Below, piece by piece: positions 36,270 through 45,466 of a stretch of DNA of 64,000 nucleotides; the first letter of the stretch is position 1, and each line of letters opens with the position of its first letter. The notes under the pieces were generated by a model. The model saw nothing but the letters and a program-made list of their open reading frames with translations. It made no database searches and was not told where the DNA came from. Source of the stretch: Rhizobium sp. G21 (GTDB taxonomy: Bacteria > Pseudomonadota > Alphaproteobacteria > Rhizobiales > Rhizobiaceae); the NCBI RefSeq assembly GCF_014158035.1, contig NZ_JACFXW010000002.1, positions 601,001 through 665,000 of the forward strand, given 5' to 3'. Position numbers and translations under genes: made by a program.

Positions 36270-37478
36270 TCAAGGATTGATCTGCGCGGGCGCAGGATCG
36301 TTGCTTTGCGGCTGGGCCCCGTCTGGCGCGCCTTGGGAGGGAGCGGCTTCGGCGGGCGCCGGCTCGGGTGCGCCGGTTGCCGTTCCCTCGGGCGCTTCCT
36401 CGGACTTGGCCGGATTGCCGGTGGCGGGAAAGGTCGGGTTCAGGCCGTTGAGCGCTTCGGCGTCCTTGTGGGGTCCTTGCGTATAGTGGAACTTCTCATA
36501 GAAATCGGTGTAGCGATTGTCGTAGCGCAGCTGGTCGCGGGAGACTTCGGGCTCCTTGCCGCCGCCGCCCATGCGGTCGATATGCATGACTTCGTCGACG
36601 CAGACCGAGCCGGGCGCGGTGCAGAGATTGACGATGCGGTGGAAGAGATCCGGCTGGAAACCGGCGTAATAGGTCGGCGGCACCTTCTCGCTCGGCTTTT
36701 CGAGTTTGAAATAGGCGTCCATGTTCAGCATGGTTCCGCGCGACTTGACGGTCGCGACCCACTGGTCGAAGCCGTCTTGGCCGAGCGCATGGAACTTGAA
36801 GCGCATATGCGAGAAGCCCGAGCCGGAGTAATTGGCGGAGAAGCCTTCGAAAACGCCTTCCTTGTTGATGACGGCGTGCAGTTTGGTCTGCATGCCCGGC
36901 ATCGCATAGATCTGGCCGGCGAGCGCCGGGATGTAGAAGGAGTTCATGACCGAGGTGCCGGTGATCGTGAAGGTGATCGGCCGGTCGATCGGGGCCGCCA
37001 TTTCATTGACGGTTGCGACGCCCTGTTCCGGATAGAAGAACAGCCATTTCCAGTCCAGCGCGACGACCTGCACTTCGAGGGGCTTGACGTCGGCCGGCAC
37101 CGGCCGGCTGGCGTCGATGCGGTCGAGGGGGCGGTAGGGGTCGAGCTTGTGGGTCGAGATCCAGGTGATGGCGCCGAGCGCGATGATGATCATCAGCGGC
37201 GCGGCCCAGATCACCACTTCCAGCCGCATCGAGTGATGCCAATCGGGGGCGTAGACGGCCTTTTCATTGCTTCGGCGATAATGCCAGGCGAAATAGAGCG
37301 TCAGGATGATCACCGGAATGATGATCAGAAGCATCAACCCGGTCGACACCAGGATCAGATCCCGCTGCTGCATGGCGATATCGCCCGAAGGAGACATGAC
37401 GACCATGTCGCATCCTGCCAAAGCGAGAAGCATTGTCAGACCAAGGAGATGACAGGAAAACTTCAGCAGTTTTTGCAC
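36270..37478 (-). CDS. cyoA: Cytochrome o ubiquinol oxidase subunit II
   Basis: This is a 402-aa lipoprotein subunit. The signal (LLGLTMLLALAGC) has a lipobox, two transmembrane helices follow, then a periplasmic cupredoxin domain lacking the CuA Cys/His/Met ligands, as in quinol oxidases. LDWKWLFFYPEQGVATVNE is diagnostic. The C-terminus carries an extra 50-residue Ala/Pro/Glu-rich tail. The start codon is GTG (37476-37478). It is the first gene of the cyoABCD operon. No cyoE gene is present in the window. Confidence 0.94.
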   Translation of the reverse strand: MQKLLKFSCHLLGLTMLLALAGCDMVVMSPSGDIAMQQRDLILVSTGLMLLIIIPVIILTLYFAWHYRRSNEKAVYAPDWHHSMRLEVVIWAAPLMIIIALGAITWISTHKLDPYRPLDRIDASRPVPADVKPLEVQVVALDWKWLFFYPEQGVATVNEMAAPIDRPITFTITGTSVMNSFYIPALAGQIYAMPGMQTKLHAVINKEGVFEGFSANYSGSGFSHMRFKFHALGQDGFDQWVATVKSRGTMLNMDAYFKLEKPSEKVPPTYYAGFQPDLFHRIVNLCTAPGSVCVDEVMHIDRMGGGGKEPEVSRDQLRYDNRYTDFYEKFHYTQGPHKDAEALNGLNPTFPATGNPAKSEEAPEGTATGAPEPAPAEAAPSQGAPDGAQPQSNDPAPAQINP

Positions 37479-37845
37479 GTCTCTCGAACCTCTTTGATTT
37501 ATGTCAAGCCGCGCCTAAACCACACGAGACGTTAACAAAATGCGGTGTCTTGTCGCATTGCGGAAGAAATATCGCGCTGCGGCAAACTGCAATATTCTAA
37601 CATTGCGCGAGATGGCCAATCAGGGGCGCCGAAGCTGTATTTTTGAAACCCGGATGACAATCGTCAAACGATGAGGGAAAAGCGCCGCCATTCCCGTGAG
37701 ATAGATGGCGCTGGAACGGCGCATCTTTTCACCCGCTAATGCAATCGCAAGTGAACTTTTTGAACTTTTGGGCCTTGATATCGCTGTGAACTTGATCATG
37801 ATCATCTCGGGACGCTTTGTCACAGGAGCGTAGGAGGAGAGAAAA
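37479..37845. other. Divergent control region, cyo operon / MFS transporter
   Basis: These 367 bases are AT-rich for this genome and hold no convincing gene. They contain an FNR/FixK-like box at 37494-37507 and a near match (TTGATCATGATCAT, 37792-37805) 41 bp before the MFS ATG. GTGAACTTTTTGAACTTTT near 37751-37769 contains a short direct repeat (GAACTTTT twice). Confidence 0.45.
37494..37507. promoter_or_regulatory. FNR/FixK-type box upstream of cyoA
   Basis: TTGATTTATGTCAA matches the FNR/FixK/FnrN consensus TTGAT-N4-(A/G)TCAA. It lies only 16 bp before the cyoA GTG, so a bound regulator would probably block rather than activate transcription. This fits repression of a bo3-type oxidase at low oxygen. 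Confidence 0.5.
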
Positions 37846-39198
37846 ATGAACACAGCAACCCATTATGACGGTCCTTCGTCATCGGCGCTCGAACGCGACG
37901 CCCGGCACATCCATGACGACAAGCCGGTGTCGCCCGGGAGCATCGCACTGGGCGTGATTCTCGGGCGCATGTCCGAATTCTTCGATTTCTTCGTCTATGG
38001 TCTAGCATCGGTGCTGGTCTTCCCGCAGGTGTTCTTTCCCTTCGCGCCCGACCGGCTCACGGGCACGCTCTATTCTTTCGCGATCTTCTCGCTCGCCTTC
38101 ATCGCCCGTCCCGTCGGCTCGGTGATCTTCCAGGCGATCGACCGTCGCTATGGACGGGGCACCAAATTGACGATCGCACTCTTTATCCTCGGCGGCTCGA
38201 CGGCATCCATCGCTTTCCTTCCCGGCTATGAATCGATCGGCGTCGCGTCGATCTATCTGCTTGCGCTGTTCCGGCTGGGTCAGGGCTTCGCGCTCGGCGG
38301 CGCTTGGGACGGTCTGGCCTCGCTGCTCGCGCTCAATGCGCCGGAGAACAAGCGCGGCTGGTACGCGATGGTGCCGCAGCTCGGCGCCCCGATCGGGTTT
38401 GCGCTGGCGAGCGCGCTGTTCGGCTTTTTCGTCGCCAATCTCGCCTCGGCGGATTTCCTGAGCTGGGGCTGGCGCTACCCGTTCTTTGTGGCTTTCGCCA
38501 TCAACGTCGTAGCGCTGTTCGCACGCCTCCGGATTGTCATGACGCAGGAATTCGGCGATCTGCTCGAAGAGAACGAATTGAGCGCGGCGCCCATCAAGGA
38601 CGTGCTGCGTCTGCATGGCCGCGACATCCTGATCGGCGCCTTCGTCCCGCTGGCGAGCTTCGCGATGTTCCATCTCGTGACGATCTTCCCGCTCAGCTGG
38701 ATGAATCTCTATGGCGAACAGTCGATTTCCGATTTTCTCTGGGTGCAGGTGATCGGCGCCGCCGTCGGCGTGCTCACCGTCATCGCCTCCGGCCTGTTGG
38801 CCGACCAGATCGGCCGCCGCAGCCAGCTCGGCATCGCCGCCGTGATCATCGCCGCCTTTTCGTTCCTCGGCCCCAAGCTGCTCGGCAGCGGTTCAGCCGG
38901 CCATGACGCCTTCGTCATCATCGGCTTCGGCGTGCTCGGCCTGTCGTTCGGACAGTCGACGGGGTCGGTGTCGTCGCGCTTCTCGCGCGGTTACCGCTAT
39001 ACCGGCGCAGCCTTCACCTCCGACCTCGCCTGGCTGGTCGGAGCAGGTTTCGCACCGCTCGTGGCCCTCAGCCTCGCGGCCAATTATGGATTGGAATTCG
39101 TGGGCTACTATCTGCTGTCGGGCGCCCTCTGCACGTTGATCGCGCTCTATTTCAACAAACTGATCGAGCCGGCCGACCGGCAGCGCAAGGCGCGGTGA
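37846..39198 (+). CDS. MFS transporter, metabolite:H+ symporter type
   Basis: This is a 450-aa major-facilitator permease with about 12 hydrophobic helices. The N-terminal motif GVILGRMSEFFDFFVYGLASVLVFPQVFFP and the loop FQAIDRRYGRGTKLTIALF resemble the metabolite:H+ symporter group (ProP/KgtP/ShiA-like), though the usual GRR loop is modified (DRRYGRG). ATG 37846 follows AGGAGGAG. A stem-loop with T run terminates it at 39214-39238. The substrate is unknown. Confidence 0.87.
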   Translation: MNTATHYDGPSSSALERDARHIHDDKPVSPGSIALGVILGRMSEFFDFFVYGLASVLVFPQVFFPFAPDRLTGTLYSFAIFSLAFIARPVGSVIFQAIDRRYGRGTKLTIALFILGGSTASIAFLPGYESIGVASIYLLALFRLGQGFALGGAWDGLASLLALNAPENKRGWYAMVPQLGAPIGFALASALFGFFVANLASADFLSWGWRYPFFVAFAINVVALFARLRIVMTQEFGDLLEENELSAAPIKDVLRLHGRDILIGAFVPLASFAMFHLVTIFPLSWMNLYGEQSISDFLWVQVIGAAVGVLTVIASGLLADQIGRRSQLGIAAVIIAAFSFLGPKLLGSGSAGHDAFVIIGFGVLGLSFGQSTGSVSSRFSRGYRYTGAAFTSDLAWLVGAGFAPLVALSLAANYGLEFVGYYLLSGALCTLIALYFNKLIEPADRQRKAR

Positions 39199-39213
39199 CC
39201 ACAGACGAATGCG

Positions 39214-39238
39214 CCGGCCGCCCTCGGGCGGCCGGTTT
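39214..39238 (+). terminator. Rho-independent terminator after the MFS gene
   Basis: CCGGCCGCCC, TC and GGGCGGCCGG form a near-perfect 10-bp stem followed by TTTC. It lies between convergent genes and probably also stops the DUF3429 transcript. Confidence 0.75.
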
Positions 39239-39241
39239 CGT

Positions 39242-39676
39242 TCAGGCCACCAGCGCCATCAGTCCGTAAGAGGCGATGACGATGGCGCTGATATTGCGGC
39301 GAAGCATGAAATACCACTCCGGCTGGGCCGAGGCCTTCCGGATCCGCCAGTCTAGACCGAGCAGCAGCGCGAAGGCTCCGGCTTGCAGGGCCAGGCCGAA
39401 CCCGAGCGGCCCCGGCACGATGAGCGCAGCCCAGGCGACGAGCGCTGCGACATTGCTGAGCGCCAGCAGCTTTCGCGTCTCCACATCCGTCATTTGCGCC
39501 TGCGACCAGATCGTCCCGCCCATGAAGCCGGCTATGACTGCGCCATAGGCGATGAAGGCGTTGACAGCCCAATCCTTCTCGAAACCCGCCGCCGCCATGA
39601 CAGCGAGCCCGACAAAGGGAATCCCGCCGCTATAGGTGAGCGCCTGCGTCAGCCGCTTCTCGCCATACATGGTCAT
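39242..39676 (-). CDS. DUF3429 domain membrane protein
   Basis: This is a 144-aa protein with four or five hydrophobic helices (ALTYSGGIPFVGLAVMAAAG, NAFIAYGAVIAGFMGGTIW, LALSNVAALVAWAALIV, FGLALQAGAFALLLGLDW). PFVGLA, AYGAVIAGFMGGTIW and the SNV motif are typical of DUF3429. Its ATG overlaps the stop of the FAD-protein gene by 4 bp, so they are co-translated. Function is unknown. Confidence 0.84.
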   Translation of the reverse strand: MTMYGEKRLTQALTYSGGIPFVGLAVMAAAGFEKDWAVNAFIAYGAVIAGFMGGTIWSQAQMTDVETRKLLALSNVAALVAWAALIVPGPLGFGLALQAGAFALLLGLDWRIRKASAQPEWYFMLRRNISAIVIASYGLMALVA

Positions 39677-40650
39677 GTTTCTCCCAAGTGTTTTGCGATC
39701 GCCTGCGACAGGCTGCTTGCGCTCTGGAAGGCGCATTCGACGCGACCGCCGAGGCACCAGTCGCCCGCGGCGGCCAATCCGAGCCCGGCATCGATTAGAA
39801 ACGGCGCGCCGAGCGGCGTCTCGACATTGGCGAAGCGCCAGCGATGCAGATCGCGATGCGGGGCGTTTGAAAAATCCTCTCCCGTGAGTTCCACCACTCC
39901 AGCGAGGAGTTCTTTCTCGATCCAATCGCGGTCGTTTTCCATATGCGTGTCGGCCCAGTCATTGCGGCTATGGACGACCAAGCAGGGCGGACCGTCGCGG
40001 CCGGGCTTGGAACTGTTGAGCGCGATCCAGCCGACAACGGGATGATGGGCGCGGATCGCCTCGGCGTTCAGCTCGGGCGCGCGATCGAGGCCGATCATCA
40101 GCGTGAAGCATCCGCTCATGCGGACCTGAGCGAGTCGGGCGCCGGCGGAGAATTCCGATGGCATCAACCGGGCGGTCTGCGGTGCGGGCGCGGTCGAGAT
40201 CACCCAGTCGAAGACGCCGAGCGCGGCGCCAGCCTTGTCGACCAGCAGCCAGCGCCGATCGTCTGGTTGTATCGCCGAGATCTCCGTCTCGAGTGTGATG
40301 TTCAAACCCCGGCCGAGCCTGCGGGCCATTCCGTTCATGCCGGGCGTCCCGACATAGCGCGCTTCGGACGAAACGGGCGCGCCCGGCCGGCGATCGTCGA
40401 TCATGACGGGCCACATCGCAGTCGCGCCCAGGCGCGTCATCTCGGCGGTCAACGACAGGAAGGCGGGATCGCGCGCGGTGAAATATTGCGCGCCGTGATC
40501 GAAGCGATGGTCGCCGCGGCGCCGTTCGGCCATACGGCCGCCGAGGCCCCTGCTCTTCTCGAATAGCGTGACGTCTGCGACGCTTTGAAGCCGGCTGGCC
40601 AGAGTGAGACCAGCAAGGCCCGCGCCTATCACGGCGATCTTTGTATCCAT
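39673..40650 (-). CDS. NAD(P)/FAD-dependent oxidoreductase, renalase-like
   Basis: This is a 325-aa flavoprotein. MDTKIAVIGAGLAGLTLASRLQ is the FAD Rossmann motif, followed by SRGLGGRMAERRRGDHRFDHGAQYFTARD, the hallmark of renalase/amine-oxidase-like proteins. The C-terminal AAGDWCLGGRVECAFQSASSLSQAI completes the FAD site. It overlaps DUF3429. The reaction is unproven; bacterial renalases oxidise abnormal NAD(P)H isomers. Confidence 0.84.
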   Translation of the reverse strand: MDTKIAVIGAGLAGLTLASRLQSVADVTLFEKSRGLGGRMAERRRGDHRFDHGAQYFTARDPAFLSLTAEMTRLGATAMWPVMIDDRRPGAPVSSEARYVGTPGMNGMARRLGRGLNITLETEISAIQPDDRRWLLVDKAGAALGVFDWVISTAPAPQTARLMPSEFSAGARLAQVRMSGCFTLMIGLDRAPELNAEAIRAHHPVVGWIALNSSKPGRDGPPCLVVHSRNDWADTHMENDRDWIEKELLAGVVELTGEDFSNAPHRDLHRWRFANVETPLGAPFLIDAGLGLAAAGDWCLGGRVECAFQSASSLSQAIAKHLGET

Positions 40651-40713
40651 GAATGTCATTCTCCGCCGCGCGGCCGCAGTTTGTTGTTTCTACGTGGTGG
40701 ACGGAGCCGAGGA

Positions 40714-41460
40714 TTAGGGTGTCAGCCCTTTGCCATCAAGCCAATCGCGGATCAGCGTCTTGAGCCGCGCGCCGTCCAAACTCGGGAAATGCCCGCCATG
40801 CACGAGCCGAACCGGCAGGTCATGCAGTCGTTTCATCGAGGCGATGTAATGATCGGGATTGGCGTGATAGGTGTCCTCGATCAGCGGCCCGTCATAAACG
40901 ATGTCCCCTGAGAACAGCATCTCCGTCGCCTTCTCGTACAGCGCTATCCCGCCCGGCGAATGGCCCGGCGTATGGATCACCTCGAAGTAACGGTCGCCGA
41001 GATCGATGATGTCGCCGTCTTCGAGAATGCGGGTCGCGGGCGCGGCTTTGACCCCGTAGCATTTCGAGCAATAGGGCTCTGGCGGCAGCGCGTCGAAAAT
41101 ATCGTCGGTCACATAGGGGTCGGCGAGCGTGTTGGCGCGGGTAGGGTTGGCGAGCAGATCCGCCTCCGCAGCATGCACCGCGCGGCATTCGAATTCGTGG
41201 TGGCAGCCGATATGGTCGAAATGCGTGTGGCTCGCCACCGCAATCAGGTCGCGCTCGGTCACCAATGGCACCCATTCCCGGAGCGACACCACGCCCATGC
41301 CGCTGTCGACCAGCATGTCGCGATCCCGCCCGCGCACATGCCAGATGTTGCAACGGTAGAATTCCTGGATGAAAGGCTCGGAAATGGCGGTCACGCCGTC
41401 GGCGAGCCTGCGGGTCGCATACCAGTCTTCGGGCTTCACTCTCTTCATCTCGGACCTCAT
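40714..41460 (-). CDS. Metallo-beta-lactamase fold hydrolase
   Basis: This is a 248-aa MBL-fold protein. SHTHFDHIGCHHEF is the HxHxDH metal motif; further metal residues are in HTPGHSPGG and LFSGDIVYDG, with the last His in RLVHGGHFPS. A Cys pair (EPYCSKCYG) may add a zinc. Its ATG overlaps the stop of the ABC ATPase gene (ATGA), so it is the fourth gene of the polyamine-type transport operon and probably acts on the imported compound. A hydrolase such as a lactonase, thioesterase or glyoxalase II type is possible. Confidence 0.83.
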   Translation of the reverse strand: MRSEMKRVKPEDWYATRRLADGVTAISEPFIQEFYRCNIWHVRGRDRDMLVDSGMGVVSLREWVPLVTERDLIAVASHTHFDHIGCHHEFECRAVHAAEADLLANPTRANTLADPYVTDDIFDALPPEPYCSKCYGVKAAPATRILEDGDIIDLGDRYFEVIHTPGHSPGGIALYEKATEMLFSGDIVYDGPLIEDTYHANPDHYIASMKRLHDLPVRLVHGGHFPSLDGARLKTLIRDWLDGKGLTP

Positions 41461-42538
41461 TCGGCGGGAAGCACGACGATCGTCTCGGCAGGCGCCGCCA
41501 GCATCAGCCTGTCGCCGCGCTTCGGCTCCGCCGATTGAGGCAGATGCGCAACGAGGACCGTATCGGCTGAGCGGGTCGAGCGCAAATGGCAGCGCTGATG
41601 CGTTCCGAAGAAGGCTGCGTCTTCTACCAAGGCTTCGCCGAGATCGACCGAGGCCCCCTGCCCTTCGCCGCGGAAATGTTCCGGCCGGATCACCACCGTT
41701 GCATTCTGTCCCGCGACGGGTTCGCCTGATGTGAAGGCGTCGCGCGGTAGAACAAGCCGGCCCAATGCGGTCTCCATCGCCATCTCGGTCGCGTCGAGCG
41801 CGGCGATACGGGCCGGGATTATGTTGGCTTCGCCCATGAAGCCGGCGGCGAAGAGCGACCGGGGGCGACGATAGATGCGCGAGGGCGCGCCGAAATCCTC
41901 AATGCGGCCCTTGTTCATCACCACGATCCGGTCGGCAATGGCCATAGCTTCTTCCTGGTCATGGGTGACATGCACGAAGGTGGTGCCGACTCGCTTCTGA
42001 ATCGCCTTCAGCTCATCTTGCATCTGCCGGCGGAGTTTGAGATCGAGCGCGCCGAGCGGTTCGTCGAGCAGCATGACGTCGGGATCGACGGCGAGCGCGC
42101 GGGCGAGCGCCACACGCTGGCGTTGGCCGCCGGACAGTTCATGCGGTTTCTTGGAGGCGGAGGCCCGCAAACCGACGAGATCGAGGAAATCCAGCGCCTT
42201 GGCGTCGCGAACATTCCGCTCCTGCCCGCGCATGCGCAGGCCGAAGCCGACATTGGCGAGAAGCGTCATATGCGGAAAGAGCGCATAATCCTGGAAGACG
42301 GTCGTCGTCGGCCGTTTCGACGGAGCCACATGCGTCATGTCGCGGCCGCCGATATGGATTTCGCCCTCGGAAGGTTCGAGAAAGCCGCCGAGGATGGACA
42401 GAAGCGTGGTCTTGCCGCAGCCGGATGGGCCGAGCAAAACGATGAATTCCCCGCCTCGATCTCCAGTGACACATGTTCGAGCGCGATGAACTGGCCGAAG
42501 ACGCGGGTGGCGTTGCGGATCGACAGATCGGCGGTCAT
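41457..42538 (-). CDS. Polyamine-type ABC transporter ATP-binding protein (frameshifted)
   Basis: This is a PotA-like ATPase, 360 aa after correction. Walker A GPSGCGKTTLL, signature LSGGQRQRVALARALA, Walker B VMLLDEPLGALDLKLR and a C-terminal TOBE domain (ATVVIRPEHF) are seen. The CCCC run 42449-42452 (coding GGGG) is one base short. Correction joins MTADLSIRNATRVFGQFIAL...EIEAG to EFIVLLGPS and puts the ATG at 42538, overlapping the permease stop by 4 bp. Confidence 0.87.
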
Positions 42539-43323
42539 GAACGTGTCCTTGCTTTTCTGAACACCGTGAATTCGGCGAGGAACAACAGCGCGATCGACAC
42601 GAGGAAGACGAGGCTGCCGATGGCGTTGGTCTTGGGATTGAGGCCCGAGCGCAGCATGCTCCAGATTTCGACGGGAAGCGTGACGTCGAAGCGCGAGAGC
42701 AGGAAGGCGATGATGAATTCATCCCAGCTGAAGGTGACCGACAGGAAGAAGCTCGCAAGAATCGACGGAGCGAGCATCGGCGCGGTCACCAGCGCAACGA
42801 CCTGCCATTCCCGCGCCCCGAGATCGCGGGCGGCGCGTTCGATATTGACCTGATGGCCGCCCATCGAGGCGTAGATGATCGCAAAGCAGAGCGGCATGTT
42901 GATGACGACATGGCCGACGCCGATGGTGAACAGAGACAGCGGCACGCCCAAGCGATTGAACAGCGCCAGGAGGCCGAGGCCGATGATCAATGTCGACACC
43001 GACATCGGTGCGGCGAGCAGGCCCCGCATCAGCGCCGAGGCCGGCAGCCTATGTCGCGCCAGGCCGTAAGCGGCGAGAAATCCGAGAAGGCAGGATGCTA
43101 GCGAGGAGACAATCGCGACGATCAGCGAATTAAATAGCGCGTCCATCAAGCCGCGATCGCTCAGCACTTCCCCATACCAGCGCCACGTCAGCCCATGCAG
43201 CGGCGGCACCGGCAGCGATCCGTCCTGGAAGGAAAAGATTACCAGCACCGCGACAGGCAGGAAGATGAAGATGTAGACGGCGGCCATGTAGAGCGCGGAG
43301 AGAAGAAGCGTGAGGCGGCGCAT
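42535..43323 (-). CDS. Polyamine-type ABC transporter permease, PotC-like
   Basis: This is a 262-aa inner-membrane permease with six helices and the EAA loop ERAARDLGAREWQVVALVTAPMLAPSIL. The opening helix ALYMAAVYIFIFLPVAVLVIFSF is typical of PotC. Its start touches the PotB-like stop at 43323. It forms the channel with the other permease; spermidine, putrescine or related cations are the usual substrates. Confidence 0.88.
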   Translation of the reverse strand: MRRLTLLLSALYMAAVYIFIFLPVAVLVIFSFQDGSLPVPPLHGLTWRWYGEVLSDRGLMDALFNSLIVAIVSSLASCLLGFLAAYGLARHRLPASALMRGLLAAPMSVSTLIIGLGLLALFNRLGVPLSLFTIGVGHVVINMPLCFAIIYASMGGHQVNIERAARDLGAREWQVVALVTAPMLAPSILASFFLSVTFSWDEFIIAFLLSRFDVTLPVEIWSMLRSGLNPKTNAIGSLVFLVSIALLFLAEFTVFRKARTRS

Positions 43324-44186
43324 CAGTTTCTCTCCATCTTCAGCCAGCGGGCGGCGGCGAGATAGGCGACGACCACGACAGCCATCAGCACGATCGACAG
43401 CGCGGCGGCGAGCGGGAAATCCGCCCGGCGTCCCAACTGCATCATGATGATCTGCGGCAGCGTCAGCTCATTGTTGCCGCCGAGGATCTGCGGCGTGATG
43501 TAATCGCCGATGCAGAGCACGAAGGTCAGGAAGGCGCCGACCATGACGCCCGGCAGCGTCAGCGGCAGGATCACATGCCAGAAGGTCTGGAACGCATTTG
43601 CGCCGAGATCGGCCGCGGCGCGGCGATAGTTCGGCGAGAGCTGGATGAGATTGGCGTAGATCGTCAGCGTCAGCAGCATGACGAAGAAATGCACGAAGCC
43701 GATCACCGTGCCGGCGCGATTGGCTGAGAGTTGCAGCGGTTCGGACACTAGGCCGAGCGTCATCAGCGTCTCATTGACCACCCCGCCCTTGGACAGAACC
43801 AGCAGCCAGGAATAGGAGCGGACCACATAGGAGGTCCAGAAAGGCAGCACCGCGAGAATGAGCGCCAGGCGGCGAAACCGCGCCGGCACGATTTCGGCGA
43901 TGATGAAGGCGAGCGGATAGGCGATGAGGATCGAGATGATCGTCACCGTCGCAGTGATTTCCAGCGATACGAACAGCGCCTTGTACATCGGCTCCTTGGT
44001 CAGGAAGGCCATGTAATTGACGCCGGTCCAGGGCGGACCGATCTCGCGGCCCTGCCGGGTCCAGAGGCTGATCACCGCCATGAACAGGAAGGGGATGACG
44101 AAGAACAGCGCGGTGAAGCCGAGCGCGGGCAAGGTGAAGGCCCAGCCTCGTCGGCGTTCGGCGCGTTCGAATGCGGTGGATGACAT
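43323..44186 (-). CDS. Polyamine-type ABC transporter permease, PotB-like
   Basis: This is a 287-aa inner-membrane permease with six helices. The first covers TLPALGFTALFFVIPFLFMAVISL. The EAA loop is RRAAADLGANAFQTFWHVILPLTLPGVMVGAFLTF. It follows the binding-protein gene after a gap with an 11-bp stem hairpin and overlaps the PotC-like gene at one base. Confidence 0.88.
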   Translation of the reverse strand: MSSTAFERAERRRGWAFTLPALGFTALFFVIPFLFMAVISLWTRQGREIGPPWTGVNYMAFLTKEPMYKALFVSLEITATVTIISILIAYPLAFIIAEIVPARFRRLALILAVLPFWTSYVVRSYSWLLVLSKGGVVNETLMTLGLVSEPLQLSANRAGTVIGFVHFFVMLLTLTIYANLIQLSPNYRRAAADLGANAFQTFWHVILPLTLPGVMVGAFLTFVLCIGDYITPQILGGNNELTLPQIIMMQLGRRADFPLAAALSIVLMAVVVVAYLAAARWLKMERN

Positions 44187-44224
44187 GGGACGTCACTCTT
44201 AGGGAGGCGTTCGCACAGGGATCG

Positions 44225-44254
44225 ATCGTCCGCGCCTGAGCGCGCGCGGACGAT
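44225..44254 (-). promoter_or_regulatory. Intercistronic stem-loop after PotD-like gene
   Basis: ATCGTCCGCGC and GCGCGGACGAT form a perfect 11-bp stem around an 8-base loop between the binding-protein stop and the permease start. There is no T-tract. It is the longest of four such stems after binding-protein genes in this window. Confidence 0.65.
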
Positions 44255-44273
44255 GACAGATGGCGCCGAAACG

Positions 44274-45350
44274 TCAATTCTGCAGCATTTCCGTCCAGAT
44301 ATCCTGCATCTTGCCGTCGAGGTCGGCGTTGACGACCGGATAGAGTTGGGTGTTCTTGAGATAGCCGGCCTGCTTGTCCCAGCGCAGCGCTGATTTTTGC
44401 TGATCATTCAGCACAGCGCCAGCTCTCTGGTTGGCCGGCATCGCCCAATAGCAGGACGAGGTCGCGAGCCGCGCCTGACCCTCGGGGCTCAGGATATATT
44501 GCACGAATTTCAGCGCCAGTTCCTGCTTGGTCGAATCCTTGAAGACGCCGATCGACTGCGACCAGCGCACCGCGCCCTGCTTCGGCACGGTCCAGTCGAG
44601 ATTGGGCTTTTCCGCCGTCAGGCCGGCCGTCACCCATTCGCCGCCGCCGAGGATGATGTCGACTTCGCCCGACACCAGCGCGGTCTGCGAGGAGACGACG
44701 TCGGAGACCTGGCGCGCGTTCTTCTTGAGCGCGATGAGGCGGTCCTTGATGGCCGGGAGATCGGCTTCGGCGAGGCCGGCCGTCTTCTTGCCGATCTCGA
44801 TGGCGGTGATGCCGATCAGCGGGAGATAATAGTCGTAAACGGCGATCCGGCCCTTGTATTTCTCCGACCAGAGTTTGGAGAGATCCTCCATGTCGGCGGG
44901 ATCGACCTTGGTCTTGTCGTAGGAAATGGTGTTGTAGCCGAATTTCTCGGTGACGGCGTAGATCTTGCCGTCCTTGCCATTGTTCTCGTCCATGCGGACT
45001 TCAGGGAAGATATCGCCGAGCGGCAGCTTGTCCTTGGGTAGTTCCGCGAGGATGCCCATGCCCGAGACACGCGGCACGTCGACGCCATCGACCACGAACA
45101 CGTCCCAATCGCCGGGCTGCGATTGTTCGACGATGGAAAGGCCCGCGCCGGTGCCTTCATATTCCTTGAGATTGACCTTGACGTCGTTGGCCTTTTCGAA
45201 GGGTTCGATCAGCGCCGGATCGGTGTGGTCGCACCAGACCAGCGCGTTCAGTTCTTCCTGCGCACGCGCCGTGGCCGAAAGGCCGAGCATAATGGCGGCG
45301 GTTGACATGAGCATGCTGCGGACGCGCGCGCCCGTGACTTGGCTTTTCAT
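44274..45350 (-). CDS. Polyamine-type ABC transporter substrate-binding protein
   Basis: This is a PotD/PotF-like periplasmic receptor, 358 aa. The signal peptide ends near GLSATARAQ. The mature region includes LNALVWCDHTDPALIEPFEKANDVKVNLKEYEGT and later FGYNTISYDKTKVD, typical of extracellular solute-binding family proteins for polyamines. It is the first gene of the operon. The divergent TetR and TGAAC-type palindromes control its promoter. Confidence 0.87.
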   Translation of the reverse strand: MKSQVTGARVRSMLMSTAAIMLGLSATARAQEELNALVWCDHTDPALIEPFEKANDVKVNLKEYEGTGAGLSIVEQSQPGDWDVFVVDGVDVPRVSGMGILAELPKDKLPLGDIFPEVRMDENNGKDGKIYAVTEKFGYNTISYDKTKVDPADMEDLSKLWSEKYKGRIAVYDYYLPLIGITAIEIGKKTAGLAEADLPAIKDRLIALKKNARQVSDVVSSQTALVSGEVDIILGGGEWVTAGLTAEKPNLDWTVPKQGAVRWSQSIGVFKDSTKQELALKFVQYILSPEGQARLATSSCYWAMPANQRAGAVLNDQQKSALRWDKQAGYLKNTQLYPVVNADLDGKMQDIWTEMLQN

Positions 45351-45420
45351 GATCTTCCCTCTGGTTGAACGAATGGTTTCGATCAGTCTGGCGCTCGTCG
45401 CGGCGCCTTGAGAAAAAAAT

Positions 45421-45432
45421 TGAACGAATTCA
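45421..45432. promoter_or_regulatory. Candidate TetR operator, site 1
   Basis: TGAACGAATTCA has the TGAA-N4-TTCA form of the perfect site at 45455-45466, 34 bp away, in the divergent PotD/TetR gap. A further TGAACGAATGG half-match lies near 45366. Confidence 0.5.
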
Positions 45433-45454
45433 TTTTTTAAGTCAACATAGAAAA

Positions 45455-45466
45455 TGAACCGGTTCA
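45455..45466. promoter_or_regulatory. Candidate TetR operator, site 2 (perfect palindrome)
   Basis: TGAACCGGTTCA is a perfect 12-bp palindrome 21 bp upstream of the preferred tetR ATG at 45487. An upstream ATG at 45454 directly abuts the palindrome, which argues against that start. Confidence 0.6.
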
